Shown: piece after piece, positions 1 to 7,625 of the stretch
Layout: the number at the start of each line of letters is the position of its first letter
Position numbering within the stretch: position 1 is the first letter of the stretch
Assembly (NCBI RefSeq): GCF_040222815.1
Contig: NZ_JAVKCH010000026.1
Location: forward strand, 186,001-250,000
Length of the DNA stretch: 64,000 nucleotides
Direction: 5' to 3'
Source: Imperialibacter sp040222815
Lineage (GTDB): Bacteria > Bacteroidota > Bacteroidia > Cytophagales > Cyclobacteriaceae
Made by a program: the position numbers and the translations under genes
The notes under the pieces: generated by a model
What the model was told of the DNA's origin: nothing
Database searches by the model: none
What the model saw: the letters and a program-made list of their open reading frames with translations, nothing else

Positions 1-167
1 TCCGTTTTCTCCCCGTGGATCAGGTGCCCAACCACATCATAGGCACTCCAGCTCTCCCCTCCTTCATTGCTGGAAGTCCAGTCAGCCGAGAGGCCGCTCA
101 ACAAGCTATTGAGCACTCCTGGTGTGCGTTCCAGGATTTCAATTGCTTTTTTAAAATCAAATTTCAT
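1..167 (-). CDS. DinB/YfiT-like family protein, 5' part only
   Basis: This is the N-terminal 55 codons of a leftward gene that runs off the left edge. It starts at an ATG (complement of 165-167) and reads MKFDFKKAIEILERTPGVLN, then a Trp-rich stretch (SADWTSSNEGGESWSAYDVVGHLIHGEKT). The pattern of an amphipathic first helix followed by W-S-xx-D-V-x-GHL-xx-GE matches the start of DinB_2/YfiT four-helix-bundle proteins, in which the His of the GHL segment is normally one of three metal ligands. These proteins are putative metal-dependent thiol transferases or hydrolases, often linked to bacillithiol-type thiols. A BshB1 gene for bacillithiol occurs elsewhere in the window. The C-terminal ligands are outside the window, so activity cannot be judged. 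Confidence 0.72.
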   Translation of the reverse strand, partial: MKFDFKKAIEILERTPGVLNSLLSGLSADWTSSNEGGESWSAYDVVGHLIHGEKT

Positions 168-336
168 TTTGCGAATGTGTTTCTTGCTAAATGACCCTGC
201 GGTGCTTCTTTCAAGCAACTCGCCGTCATCTTATATCTCAAATTTCAGGAATTTTAACCTATCCTGAGCAAAGGCCTGGTCTATAGTTTGCATTCGAGTG
301 ATGACAAAAAGTGACTGGTAGCTACAAAGGTACTTA

Positions 337-423
337 TCAGGCCTTGTGCTTATTCTGAACTGCGACCCCCACTTGCTTTTCTACTCTGCCGCCATCGCCA
401 TCAGCATAGACAAACTGCGGCAT
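337..423 (-). CDS. possible 28-residue ORF coupled to the PAP2 gene
   Basis: A short ORF begins on the ATG that shares its A with the stop codon of the phosphatase gene (TAATG). It reads MPQFVYADGDGGRVEKQVGV plus eight residues and ends in TGA. The TAATG overlap is the usual geometry for translational re-initiation, which is the only support. No motif, signal peptide or family is recognisable. It could equally be the relic of a longer gene or chance coding. The remaining sequence up to the DinB start (168-336) holds nothing I can identify. Confidence 0.2.
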   Translation of the reverse strand: MPQFVYADGDGGRVEKQVGVAVQNKHKA

Positions 424-1346
424 TAAAAATTCCTTGCCCTCACCCTCGTCCATTCTTCTTTGGCTTTGGCAAAATCTTCCCTGAACTCCGCCGATTCAAA
501 CAGTTTGTTCACGAGCTGTCTCGCCAATAGTCTGGAGGCCTCCGAGTCACTTGGGTAATGCACCCCAATCCTTTCTCTTGAATGGGCCATGTCCAGGGCA
601 TCCTTAATAAACACATCTTTGAATTCGGGAGCAAGCTCAGAGAAAAGGTAGGCATTCACATACGAATTGGCAGCATGACCACTCGGATAAGCCGGCCAAT
701 TGGTTTCCTCGATGTTTTTCAACTTTGGCTCAAGTTTGTAGGGTCGTATCCTGGCGAATTCAATCTTATACTTCCAGATATAAAAGCTGGCATCGGCCCA
801 TACATTTGAAACAAGCTGGGTGGTAGCGGGAAGAGAATCGGCATTGAACCAGGTACCTATAGAGCGACCAATAAAATATAAATTGCGGCGCATTCTGGGA
901 TACTCCTTATCTCCCGGTTTATATGAGTGACTGAACCAAACAGTGGCCATATAAAGACAGATGTCCATGTCTTCCTTGAAACGCTGCTCCTGCAACGCCA
1001 GCAAATAGTCTATCTCTTTTCTTGTTTGTTCAGAGCTGTTGGCGGGGTAAGCTTTGATTTCAAAACTTTCATTCTCAGTGAGATAATAAGGTTTCCGGCT
1101 ATTTGCCCGCTGTAGGTCATTGTCCGTCAGCGGATATTTCAACCGGTCGATCTCCTCCCCGCTCTCTGACGGCTGCGCATCGAATTTCGAAATGCTTTTG
1201 TAGTGACCCCGAACCGGGTCTGGTTGTTTTTCTTTGTACAATTCACTCCCAGCTCCAGTGAGCGGCTGAGCAACCAACGTCGCAACGGAAATAGTCAACA
1301 TCAAAAAGACGGCACTGCCTGTTCTCCAGAAATAAATGTGGTTCAT
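423..1346 (-). CDS. PAP2-family acid phosphatase (class A non-specific type)
   Basis: A 307-residue secreted phosphatase. Residues 1-26 form a signal peptide (hydrophobic core, then LVAQ). The C-terminal half carries the three PAP2 signature blocks: K-x6-RP (KIEFARIRP), PSGH (WPAYPSGHAAN) and SR-x5-H-x3-D (SRERIGVHYPSD). The His of the last block is the expected phospho-histidine nucleophile, and the His of PSGH the proton donor. Class A acid phosphatases are periplasmic and hydrolyse many phosphomonoesters. Related membrane enzymes act on lipid phosphates, but no internal membrane helices are visible here, which favours the soluble form. It is divergent from the TetR gene, with about 210 bp of AT-rich DNA between them. 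The physiological substrate cannot be inferred. Confidence 0.85.
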   Translation of the reverse strand: MNHIYFWRTGSAVFLMLTISVATLVAQPLTGAGSELYKEKQPDPVRGHYKSISKFDAQPSESGEEIDRLKYPLTDNDLQRANSRKPYYLTENESFEIKAYPANSSEQTRKEIDYLLALQEQRFKEDMDICLYMATVWFSHSYKPGDKEYPRMRRNLYFIGRSIGTWFNADSLPATTQLVSNVWADASFYIWKYKIEFARIRPYKLEPKLKNIEETNWPAYPSGHAANSYVNAYLFSELAPEFKDVFIKDALDMAHSRERIGVHYPSDSEASRLLARQLVNKLFESAEFREDFAKAKEEWTRVRARNF

Positions 1347-1495
1347 ATTGTAGTTTTTTTTATTTGGAGACGAGGCACTTTATGAAAAGACGCTTCCCGG
1401 TTAAAAAAATCTGCAGTTGCCCCTATTCCGATCTCGTCTGGCAAGGTCAAAAAAATCCGGCTTACCCTAACCACAGAAAAAAATATATAAAAAAA

Positions 1496-1542
1496 TGACC
1501 GACTAGTCATAATAATTGATTATAATTGTGACTGCATGGTCA
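1496..1542 (+). promoter_or_regulatory. paired TGAC-N6-GTCA inverted repeats, likely TetR operator
   Basis: Two copies of TGAC-N6-GTCA lie just upstream of the tetR ATG at 1558: TGAC-CGACTA-GTCA at 1496-1509 and TGAC-TGCATG-GTCA at 1529-1542. Their starts are 33 bp apart, about three helical turns, so both would face the same side of the DNA. A further GTCA half-site follows at 1549-1552. TetR regulators usually bind such short palindromes near their own promoter, so autoregulation of the regulator/ABC operon is the natural reading. The DNA between the divergent genes is AT-rich, and no convincing -7 element was picked out. Confidence 0.55.
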
Positions 1543-1557
1543 TAATTAGTCAATACA

Positions 1558-2217
1558 ATGCCAAAAGCCACTTTTAACAAACTGAAGCCAGACAAGAGAA
1601 AGCAGTTCACAGACGCCTTCCTCCGTGAATTTGCTCTTCACAGCTACGACGAAGCCTCATTGACTTCGGTGGTATCAGAGCTTGGAATCGCCAAGGGCAG
1701 CGTATACCAGTATTTTGCCGATAAGCTGGACCTGTTTACCTATTTGGTGGGAGAATGCGGAGCCGTCAAAGCAAGGTATATTGGCCATTTGAAAAGAACC
1801 GACTTCCCCGACTTTTGGCTCTATTTTCGGGCGTTATATGAACATGGTGTAAAGTTTGACCTTGAGAATCCTTTGCAAAGCCATTTTCTCCACAAGCTGG
1901 TCGACAACATCAACTCTCCTTCTATCCAACACCTATACAAAAACATGCTAGATCAAACCGTGACTGTCTTTGAAAAAATGGTCGAAAGCGAGATAGCAAT
2001 AGGGAAGTTCAGAAGGGATATCCCTGCCAAAACTCAGGGTTTCTTCCTTTACAAAGCAAGTCTTGCTATTAACGACCAATTACTGGCACTAGGAGAAATT
2101 GACACGAAAAAAAGTATTGAGAAAGGCCTGCCTGTTTTTCATAAAAAGGAAGAGGTGTTGCTCCGAACTGTAGATCAGTACATAGAAATCTTGAAAGCTG
2201 CTTTAGACAAAAGATGA
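1558..2217 (+). CDS. TetR/AcrR-family transcriptional regulator
   Basis: A 219-residue regulator with an N-terminal TetR DNA-binding domain (about residues 10-57). It ends with a helix-turn-helix of the form SLTSVVSELGIAKGSVYQYFADKLDLF, in which the G-S-V-Y-x-Y-F block is the family hallmark. The remaining ~160 residues are the helical ligand/dimerisation domain, with no recognisable ligand signature. It is the first gene of a rightward operon: the stop is 4 bp before the ABC ATPase start, and two permeases follow with overlapping or near-overlapping junctions. TetR proteins in this position typically repress the exporter until a toxic substrate binds. The TGAC-N6-GTCA pair immediately upstream is its probable operator. 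Confidence 0.9.
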   Translation: MPKATFNKLKPDKRKQFTDAFLREFALHSYDEASLTSVVSELGIAKGSVYQYFADKLDLFTYLVGECGAVKARYIGHLKRTDFPDFWLYFRALYEHGVKFDLENPLQSHFLHKLVDNINSPSIQHLYKNMLDQTVTVFEKMVESEIAIGKFRRDIPAKTQGFFLYKASLAINDQLLALGEIDTKKSIEKGLPVFHKKEEVLLRTVDQYIEILKAALDKR

Positions 2218-2221
2218 AACG

Positions 2222-3073
2222 ATGATAGAGGTAAAAAAACTTGAGTTCACGTATCCGGGTAACGATACCCCAACATTGAAACAACTCAGCTTCGAAATAA
2301 AGAGAGGTGAGATCTTCGGTTTTCTCGGCCCGTCAGGGGCTGGCAAAAGCACTGCGCAGAAAATACTTTACAAGACTCTCAACGGCTACAAAGGTGAGGT
2401 GATCATAGACGGCAAAGACGTGAACAGCTGGGATCAGTCCTACTTCGAGAATATTGGAGTGGGTTTTGAGCTGCCCAATCACTATTTGAAGCTTACAGGA
2501 AAAGAGAACCTGGCTCTGTTTGCTTCCTTCTACCGTAAAAACAAGCCGGCTGACCTTCTGCATTTGTTTGAAATGGTAGGCCTTGAGAAGGACATGGACA
2601 AGGCTGTGGAAACCTACTCGAAAGGCATGAAAATGCGCCTGAATTTTATCAGAGCGATCCAACACGATCCGGACATCCTCTACTTTGACGAGCCCACCTC
2701 CGGCCTCGATCCGGTAAATGCGCAGATTATAAGAAAACATATTATGAGGTTGAAAGAGGCTGGAAAAACCATCTTCATCACCACACATAGCATGCACACC
2801 GCAGATGAGCTTTGTGACAGGGTGGGGTTTATTGTGGATGGCGAACTGCGGATCACCGACACACCCGAAAGGCTGAAAGCAAAGTATGGTAAACAGGCGG
2901 TGGAAGTCCAGCTAGCAGATGGCCAAATGCAGGAGTTTCCATTGGCTAAACTTGGTGAAAGTACTGCCTTTGCTGCCTTTATCAGGCTTGGAGAGGTAAG
3001 CAAGATTCACACCATGGAAGCCAGCCTGGAAGAGGTTTTTATTAAGGTAACTGGAAAATCTTTGAAAGCATGA
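2222..3073 (+). CDS. ABC exporter, ATP-binding subunit
   Basis: A 283-residue nucleotide-binding subunit. Walker A is GPSGAGKST (about residues 37-45), the signature is the degenerate YSKGMKMRL in place of LSGGQ-type, Walker B is ILYFDEP, the D-loop is SGLD, and the switch is ITTHSM with the catalytic His. The last ~75 residues after the switch form the C-terminal extension typical of drug- or antibiotic-export ATPases. Partners are the two downstream integral membrane proteins; the next gene starts on ATGA overlapping this stop codon, so translation is probably coupled. With a TetR repressor in front, a role in efflux of a small toxic compound or drug is likely. The gene order resembles the fluoroquinolone-export type systems, but the substrate is not shown by sequence. 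Confidence 0.9.
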   Translation: MIEVKKLEFTYPGNDTPTLKQLSFEIKRGEIFGFLGPSGAGKSTAQKILYKTLNGYKGEVIIDGKDVNSWDQSYFENIGVGFELPNHYLKLTGKENLALFASFYRKNKPADLLHLFEMVGLEKDMDKAVETYSKGMKMRLNFIRAIQHDPDILYFDEPTSGLDPVNAQIIRKHIMRLKEAGKTIFITTHSMHTADELCDRVGFIVDGELRITDTPERLKAKYGKQAVEVQLADGQMQEFPLAKLGESTAFAAFIRLGEVSKIHTMEASLEEVFIKVTGKSLKA

Positions 3074-3768
3074 TAACACTCGGCCAGCAACTCAAGTGGC
3101 AATTCATTTTGCTGCAAAAAAATAACATCATTGGCATTAGCCTGGGGGTGACACTCATTTATGGCATAGTTCTCTATTTCTTGAGGTCGTGGGGAAGTCT
3201 GAATGAGCTTCTCGTGTTCCTCGTGCTCAACGACCCTTCAGTTATAGGCTATTTTTTTGTCGCACTGGCCATTTACACCGAAAAGAAGCACCAAATTCTC
3301 CCGGCTATCTTCGTTTCACCCATCAATTTGCACCACTACCTTCTTTCAAAAGTCCTGTCTCTGTCGATTGTAGGCCTGGTCTGTTCTCTTGGGCTCGCCT
3401 TTTCAGTAAAAGGGCTGTCTTTCGACATTCTCTCGTACGCTATCGGGGCTTTTTCCATCTGCGTGCTATCCGCTTTATTAGGTATTGCTATGCTGACCTT
3501 TGCCGATGAGTTTCTCAATTTTGCCATGCTGTCTATTCCTGTATTCATGGTCTTCGTCAACTTGCCTGTCCTTCACTATCTTGGCGCCGTCGACCTTGGC
3601 CTTTTTGTGAATATCTTTCCTGTGCAGGCCAGCCTTTCACTCATTGCCGACTCGCTGGTGGACGGTGCCCGCCCGACGGTGTTGTCGTACCTCCCCGTAA
3701 TCATCTGGCCTCCTCTGTTTTACCTGTTGGCCTTCCGCTTATTCAACAAAAAACTGATCCACCACTAA
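3070..3768 (+). CDS. ABC exporter, membrane permease subunit 1
   Basis: A 232-residue polytopic protein with about six hydrophobic segments (for example GISLGVTLIYGIVLYFL near residue 24 and YLPVIIWPPLFYLLAFRLF near the end) and no soluble domain. It is an ABC-2 type permease partner for the ATPase whose stop codon it overlaps by 4 bp. The short loop YTEKKHQILPAIFVSPINLHHYLLSKVLSL, between hydrophobic segments, resembles the coupling region of ABC-2 permeases (E-K-x5-L-x2-P). It pairs with a second, diverged permease downstream, suggesting a heterodimeric transmembrane unit. Substrate unknown. Confidence 0.82.
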   Translation: MITLGQQLKWQFILLQKNNIIGISLGVTLIYGIVLYFLRSWGSLNELLVFLVLNDPSVIGYFFVALAIYTEKKHQILPAIFVSPINLHHYLLSKVLSLSIVGLVCSLGLAFSVKGLSFDILSYAIGAFSICVLSALLGIAMLTFADEFLNFAMLSIPVFMVFVNLPVLHYLGAVDLGLFVNIFPVQASLSLIADSLVDGARPTVLSYLPVIIWPPLFYLLAFRLFNKKLIHH

Positions 3769-3771
3769 GTT

Positions 3772-4482
3772 ATGAAGACAGTTATTAAGCTCGCCGTCAC
3801 AGACTTTAAGCTCATTTTCAGGAGTCCCTCTTTGCGTGGTTTTCTGGTGCTGCCAATTCTACTTTATGCGCTCATTGTTTGGTTTGTACCAGGCCTCGTC
3901 GAAAAATATGACTTCCTTGCCCCCTATTTACCAGTATTTCTGGTCGTTGGGGTAATAGAAAACACGCAGACATTTTGCTTCATCAGCAGCATGGTGCTGA
4001 TTGATGAGAAGGAAACTGAAGTCGCCAGGCTTTATGGCGTAGTGCCGCTCACTCATATCCAATACCTTTTTTCAAGAATGCTTATCCCCTTTCTGTTCAC
4101 CGTTTTGCTAAATGTCGGTCTGCTGGCGGTGCAGCCCTTCTATCCGATCCACTGGGCGGCTAACCTGGCCATCTCACTACTAACAGCTAGTGTGGTGCCA
4201 GTGTATGTTTTGGGCATCAATGCGCTTGTGAAAAGCAGAATGGAAGGGCTGATTTACATCAAAGCTTTTAACATAGGCGTTCTGGTGCCTGTGGTAGCTT
4301 TTTTTCTCCCCCAACATTTTAGTGCGGCTTTCGGCATCTTCCCTACGCACTGGATCTTCCAAAGTATAGCCAATGTTACTGCAGGTCTGCCGATTGTTGG
4401 CGTTATCACTATCGGCTCCACTTATTTCTTGTTGTTGTTGATCTTTGTGTCAAAAGCCTTTTTGAAAAAACACTTTATTTAA
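3772..4482 (+). CDS. ABC exporter, membrane permease subunit 2
   Basis: A 236-residue ABC-2 type permease with six predicted helices, starting with SLRGFLVLPILLYALIVWFVP. The coupling-like loop reads DEKETEVARLYGVVPLTHIQYLFSRML, the same E-x5-L-x-x-x-P-L layout as subunit 1, so the two permeases are likely ancient paralogues. It begins 3 bp after the stop of subunit 1 and ends the operon. The gap to sigZ (66 bp) holds no clear terminator. The set TetR/ATPase/permease/permease is complete and self-contained. Confidence 0.82.
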   Translation: MKTVIKLAVTDFKLIFRSPSLRGFLVLPILLYALIVWFVPGLVEKYDFLAPYLPVFLVVGVIENTQTFCFISSMVLIDEKETEVARLYGVVPLTHIQYLFSRMLIPFLFTVLLNVGLLAVQPFYPIHWAANLAISLLTASVVPVYVLGINALVKSRMEGLIYIKAFNIGVLVPVVAFFLPQHFSAAFGIFPTHWIFQSIANVTAGLPIVGVITIGSTYFLLLLIFVSKAFLKKHFI

Positions 4483-4548
4483 GTGCACATTGTTTGAAAA
4501 ATTTACCAGAGAATAGCGTCTTTTTTTCTATTGCATCGTCTATATTAA

Positions 4549-5139
4549 ATGAACACAACCGACATGCACACGACCGAATTCATCTGGACATCCTTTCACA
4601 AAGAGCTACATGCGTTCATCCGGCACTCGCTGAAAGACGAAATGGCCAGTGATGACGTGTTGCAGGATGTCTTTGTAAAAATCCACACCAGGCGGCATAC
4701 ACTGAAAGATGAGGGAAAACTGGTGAGCTGGGTGTGGCAAATCACACGAAACACGGTGCTGGATCATTTCAGGACAAAAAAGCAATTCACCGAGCTGCCT
4801 GATGACCTCGTATTGCAGCAAGAGGAGAATCCATTCAATGCCACGTTTGCCCAATGCATGTCACCTTTTATCCACAACCTTTCTTCTCTGCACAAAGAAG
4901 CCATTAAAAAAGTAGACATTGAGGGGATGCCACAAAAACAGTTTGCTGAACAAGAGGGCATTAGCTATACGGCTGCCAAATCGAGGGTGCAGCGAGCAAG
5001 GCTTCACCTGAAAGACTTGTTTTTAGAATGCTGCACTATTCCAGCCGACAAGTATGGGAATATCCTCGACATGATCCCTCAAAAAAATTGCCGCTGCAAG
5101 GAGCGTCCTTCTCCCCATGCCCTCGTCTCTTCTATGTAA
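4549..5139 (+). CDS. sigZ: ECF RNA polymerase sigma factor, SigZ type
   Basis: A 196-residue sigma factor. Region 2 spans about residues 15-80 (core helix LKDEMASDDVLQDVFVKIHTR, then VSWVWQITRNTVLDHFR), and region 4 about 110-160 (LSSLHKEAIKKVDIEGMPQKQFAEQEGISYTAAKSRVQRARLHLK, a sigma-70 helix-turn-helix). The C-terminal tail has CCTIPADKYGNILDM, then C-R-C, giving four cysteines, as in SigZ proteins. No anti-sigma gene is adjacent. Instead, 18 bp downstream and in the same frame lies a 20-codon Cys/Gly-rich ORF, followed by a terminator. The cysteine tail suggests metal or redox sensing, but that is inference. Confidence 0.85.
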   Translation: MNTTDMHTTEFIWTSFHKELHAFIRHSLKDEMASDDVLQDVFVKIHTRRHTLKDEGKLVSWVWQITRNTVLDHFRTKKQFTELPDDLVLQQEENPFNATFAQCMSPFIHNLSSLHKEAIKKVDIEGMPQKQFAEQEGISYTAAKSRVQRARLHLKDLFLECCTIPADKYGNILDMIPQKNCRCKERPSPHALVSSM

Positions 5140-5157
5140 ACCAAAACATGTATTATT

Positions 5158-5220
5158 ATGGGAGACGATTGTTGTGGTGGAGGCTGCTGCGGAGGCGGTA
5201 GCTCTACAGGATGCTGCTAA
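5158..5220 (+). CDS. cysteine/glycine-rich 20-residue micro-ORF after sigZ
   Basis: The ORF reads MGDDCCGGGCCGGGSSTGCC and stops with TAA. Three vicinal Cys pairs are spaced by glycines. It lies 18 bp after the sigZ stop, is in the same reading frame with only that one stop between, and is followed 28 bp later by a strong terminator, so it is almost certainly on the sigZ transcript. It could be a separate metal- or arsenic/thiol-binding microprotein. Alternatively it could be the cysteine-rich end of a longer SigZ that has been split by a nonsense codon. The leader before the ATG (AAACCAAAACATGTATTATT) is A-rich, as is usual for Bacteroidota genes. No homologue is known to me. Confidence 0.5.
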   Translation: MGDDCCGGGCCGGGSSTGCC

Positions 5221-5248
5221 TCTGAAAAGACAGCATTTCGAAAATGAA

Positions 5249-5276
5249 GGAGGCCGGGAGGTCTCCTTTTTTTGTT
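5249..5276 (+). terminator. intrinsic terminator of the sigZ unit
   Basis: Stem GGAGGCC (5249-5255), loop GGGA, stem GGTCTCC (5260-5266, one G-T pair), followed by a run of seven T. It closes the sigZ/micro-ORF transcript. Confidence 0.85.
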
Positions 5277-5387
5277 TTGCAATAAAGCCATATCTGGTTA
5301 TAGACAAAGTTCGATGCGCATGACTAAATCCCGAATAATTAGATAAACGGCTTACCCTGATCTCGTCAAATATTTTAAATTAGCTAA

Positions 5388-6362
5388 ATGAAAACACCTA
5401 CCTACTCCCGCCGCAGTGCACTTATATACCTTGGTGGCACCGCCGGCCTCATGGCATTACCATCGTTTGGGTTTAGCCACCCCACTACATCTCTCATTGA
5501 AGACAGCGCCACCGGCATACTGAAGAGTGCCGCAGGCGACTTCATTCCCTGCCTCAACATGGCCACAATAATGGGGCATAATCTGGGTTTTGTCAAGGAA
5601 CTCGAAACAGCGTCCAAAGGCGGCTTCCGGGCTGTAGAAATATGGATTCCTACCCTGCAAAAGTACCTCGATGGTGGCGGAACGATCAAAGAAGCGGCCA
5701 AAATCATCAAAGACCTTGGCATCAGTGTTGAAAATACCATCGGCTTTGCGCAGTGGATAGTGGACGACGAAGCTACCCGAAACAAAGGGTTGGAACAGCT
5801 AAAGAAAGAAATGGATATGCTGGCACAGCTAGGATGCAAGCGTATTGCAGCGCCACCGTCGGGTGCCACGGCTGAGGCGGGCCTCGATTTGTACAAAGCA
5901 GCCGAGCGGTATCGAACCATTCTGGAAATGGGAGATCAGTCGGGCGTTGTTCCTCAACTGGAGATTTGGGGGCATTCCAAAAACCTTCACAAGCTCAGCC
6001 AGGCATTGTTTGTGGCTGCGGAGTCGGGCCACGCATCTGCGTGTATCAATCTGGATATCTTCCACTTGTACAAAGGAGGTTCCAGCTACGACACGCTGCA
6101 AATAGCCAATCCACTGTCAGTTCAGGTGCTGCACGTGAATGACTATACCGACATTCCAAGGGATGTTGTGAAAGATGGAGACAGGATATATCCCGGAGAA
6201 GGGCTGGCACCCACCAAGAAAATACTCCAGGCATTTCAATCGCCAAAAAGGCCGCTGATTCTGTCGTTAGAAGTCTTCAACAAAGAATATTGGGCGCAGG
6301 ATGCGCTGGAAGTGTGTAAAACCGGACTGGCGAAAGTGAAGGCAATCGCCCAGGGACTCTGA
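5388..6362 (+). CDS. exported sugar phosphate isomerase/epimerase-like TIM-barrel protein
   Basis: A 324-residue protein. The N-terminus has a twin-arginine-like signal (YSRRSALIYLGGTAGLMALPSFG), so the enzyme is probably exported folded. The mature part has AP-endonuclease-2/xylose-isomerase-like barrel features: HNLGFVKELETASKGGFRAVEIW at the first strand, QLEIWGHSKN for a metal-binding Glu and His, CINLDIFHLYKGG for Asp and His, LHVNDYTD for His, and LSLEVFN for the final Glu. These are the usual divalent-metal ligands of the sugar isomerase/epimerase group. The substrate is unknown. It stands alone, sharing a bidirectional terminator with the convergent aldo/keto reductase. Two more members of this superfamily occur in the window, in keeping with its sugar-acid theme. 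Confidence 0.82.
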   Translation: MKTPTYSRRSALIYLGGTAGLMALPSFGFSHPTTSLIEDSATGILKSAAGDFIPCLNMATIMGHNLGFVKELETASKGGFRAVEIWIPTLQKYLDGGGTIKEAAKIIKDLGISVENTIGFAQWIVDDEATRNKGLEQLKKEMDMLAQLGCKRIAAPPSGATAEAGLDLYKAAERYRTILEMGDQSGVVPQLEIWGHSKNLHKLSQALFVAAESGHASACINLDIFHLYKGGSSYDTLQIANPLSVQVLHVNDYTDIPRDVVKDGDRIYPGEGLAPTKKILQAFQSPKRPLILSLEVFNKEYWAQDALEVCKTGLAKVKAIAQGL

Positions 6363-6394
6363 TTTAAGCCGGTTATATCATCATTCTAACAATA

Positions 6395-6430
6395 GAAGCC
6401 GCCTCCCAGGACTTGCCAGGAGGTGGCTTC
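6395..6430. terminator. bidirectional terminator between convergent genes
   Basis: Perfectly placed 12-bp arms GAAGCCGCCTCC (6395-6406) and GGAGGTGGCTTC (6419-6430), one wobble pair, loop of 12. It sits between the rightward isomerase gene and the leftward aldo/keto reductase gene. Confidence 0.8.
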
Positions 6431-6437
6431 TTAGGTT

Positions 6438-7454
6438 TTAGGCAGTCAAAATTGCTTTAACCTTCTTCACTTCCACATCAGAAAACGAAGTGTTCTCCAA
6501 AGTCTTTGCATTGTCTACCAGCTGTTCAATTTTGCTTACGCCAACAAGTACCGACGTCACGGCTTTGTTGTGAAGCAGCCAGGCAATGGCCATTTGCGAC
6601 AATGACTGTCCCCTCTCCTGCGCTACTTTGTTCAGTTCTTTGATCTTGGGCAGGTTTTTCTCGACCGTTTCCTTTTCCAGGTAGGTCATGCCCTGCCCCG
6701 CCCTTGAATCAGCTGGAATACCGTTCAGGTACTTATTGCTCAGCATGCCCTGCTCCAGTGGGCTAAAGGCAATACAGCCAACGCCACCTTCGGTCAGCAC
6801 ATCCAGCAAGCCATCTTCTACCCAACGGTCAAGCATCGAGTAGCGGGCCTGGTGGATCAAACATGGCGTGCCAAGCTCCTTCAAAATGGCAATGGCTTTT
6901 TTGGCTTCCGCCGCAGGGTAATTGGAAATACCCACGTACAAAGCCCTTCCCGACCGGACAATGAAATCAAGTGCTCCCATGGTCTCTTCCAGCGGCGTAT
7001 GTGGATCAGGCCTGTGGTGATAGAACAGGTCAACATAATCCAGGTTCATTCGCTTAAGGCTCTGATCAAGACTGTTGACCAGATATTTACGTGAGCCAAA
7101 GTTACCATAAGGGCCCGGCCACATGTCGTAGCCAGCTTTGCTGGAAATGAACAGCTCGTGGCGGTAAGGCTTGAAGTCGTCGTTGTACATACGGCCAAAA
7201 TTGGTCTCGGCTGAACCGAATGGAGGGCCATAATTATTAGCAAGGTCAAAATGATTGATGCCCATGTCGAACGCCTTGCGAAGCAAAAGCTGAGCATTGA
7301 GCAGGTTGTCCTTGTGTCCAAAGTTGTGCCACAGGCCCAACGAAATTTCAGGAAGGAGAATGCCACTTCTGCCCGAGCGGCGGTACTTCATGCTCTTGTA
7401 ACGGGCATCGCTGGGTAAGTAAGTGGTTAATCCTGATTTGTCATGTATTTCCAT
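6438..7454 (-). CDS. aldo/keto reductase, YghZ/Gpr-like
   Basis: A 338-residue aldo/keto reductase. After a ~20-residue leader the fold starts at MKYRRSGRSGILLPEISLGLWHNFG. Catalytic tetrad positions are visible: Asp-Tyr in HFDLANNYGPPFGSAE, Lys in LFISSKAGYDMWPGPYG, and His in YVDLFYHHRPD. The GPPxGSAE and MWPGPYG blocks are characteristic of the YghZ (L-glyceraldehyde-3-phosphate reductase) subgroup, which uses NADPH and detoxifies reactive aldehydes including methylglyoxal. The AIAWLLHNKAVTSVLVG region near the C-terminus is the usual NADP-binding end. It is a cytosolic, monocistronic gene. An alternative start is the Met 21 codons in, but the family sometimes carries such a leader. Confidence 0.87.
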   Translation of the reverse strand: MEIHDKSGLTTYLPSDARYKSMKYRRSGRSGILLPEISLGLWHNFGHKDNLLNAQLLLRKAFDMGINHFDLANNYGPPFGSAETNFGRMYNDDFKPYRHELFISSKAGYDMWPGPYGNFGSRKYLVNSLDQSLKRMNLDYVDLFYHHRPDPHTPLEETMGALDFIVRSGRALYVGISNYPAAEAKKAIAILKELGTPCLIHQARYSMLDRWVEDGLLDVLTEGGVGCIAFSPLEQGMLSNKYLNGIPADSRAGQGMTYLEKETVEKNLPKIKELNKVAQERGQSLSQMAIAWLLHNKAVTSVLVGVSKIEQLVDNAKTLENTSFSDVEVKKVKAILTA

Positions 7455-7625
7455 ATGTATCTAGTGTATTTACATTTTCAACATGGCCTGAGGCCACAAC
7501 GCTTTTCTTTGTTTAAAACTCTAGGCTAAAGGTAAACCGCCCTACCGAAAAGTAGTAGCCCTTTCCTAAGAATGTTCCCATTCCATGTTCTGCTCCCCGA
7601 AAGACTTCGCCAGTCGCTGAGTAGG

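Noticed and set aside
5117..5323. 68-residue + frame overlapping the Cys-rich micro-ORF
   Set aside because: It runs through the terminator hairpin and has no recognisable features; the Cys/Gly frame is the more natural reading.
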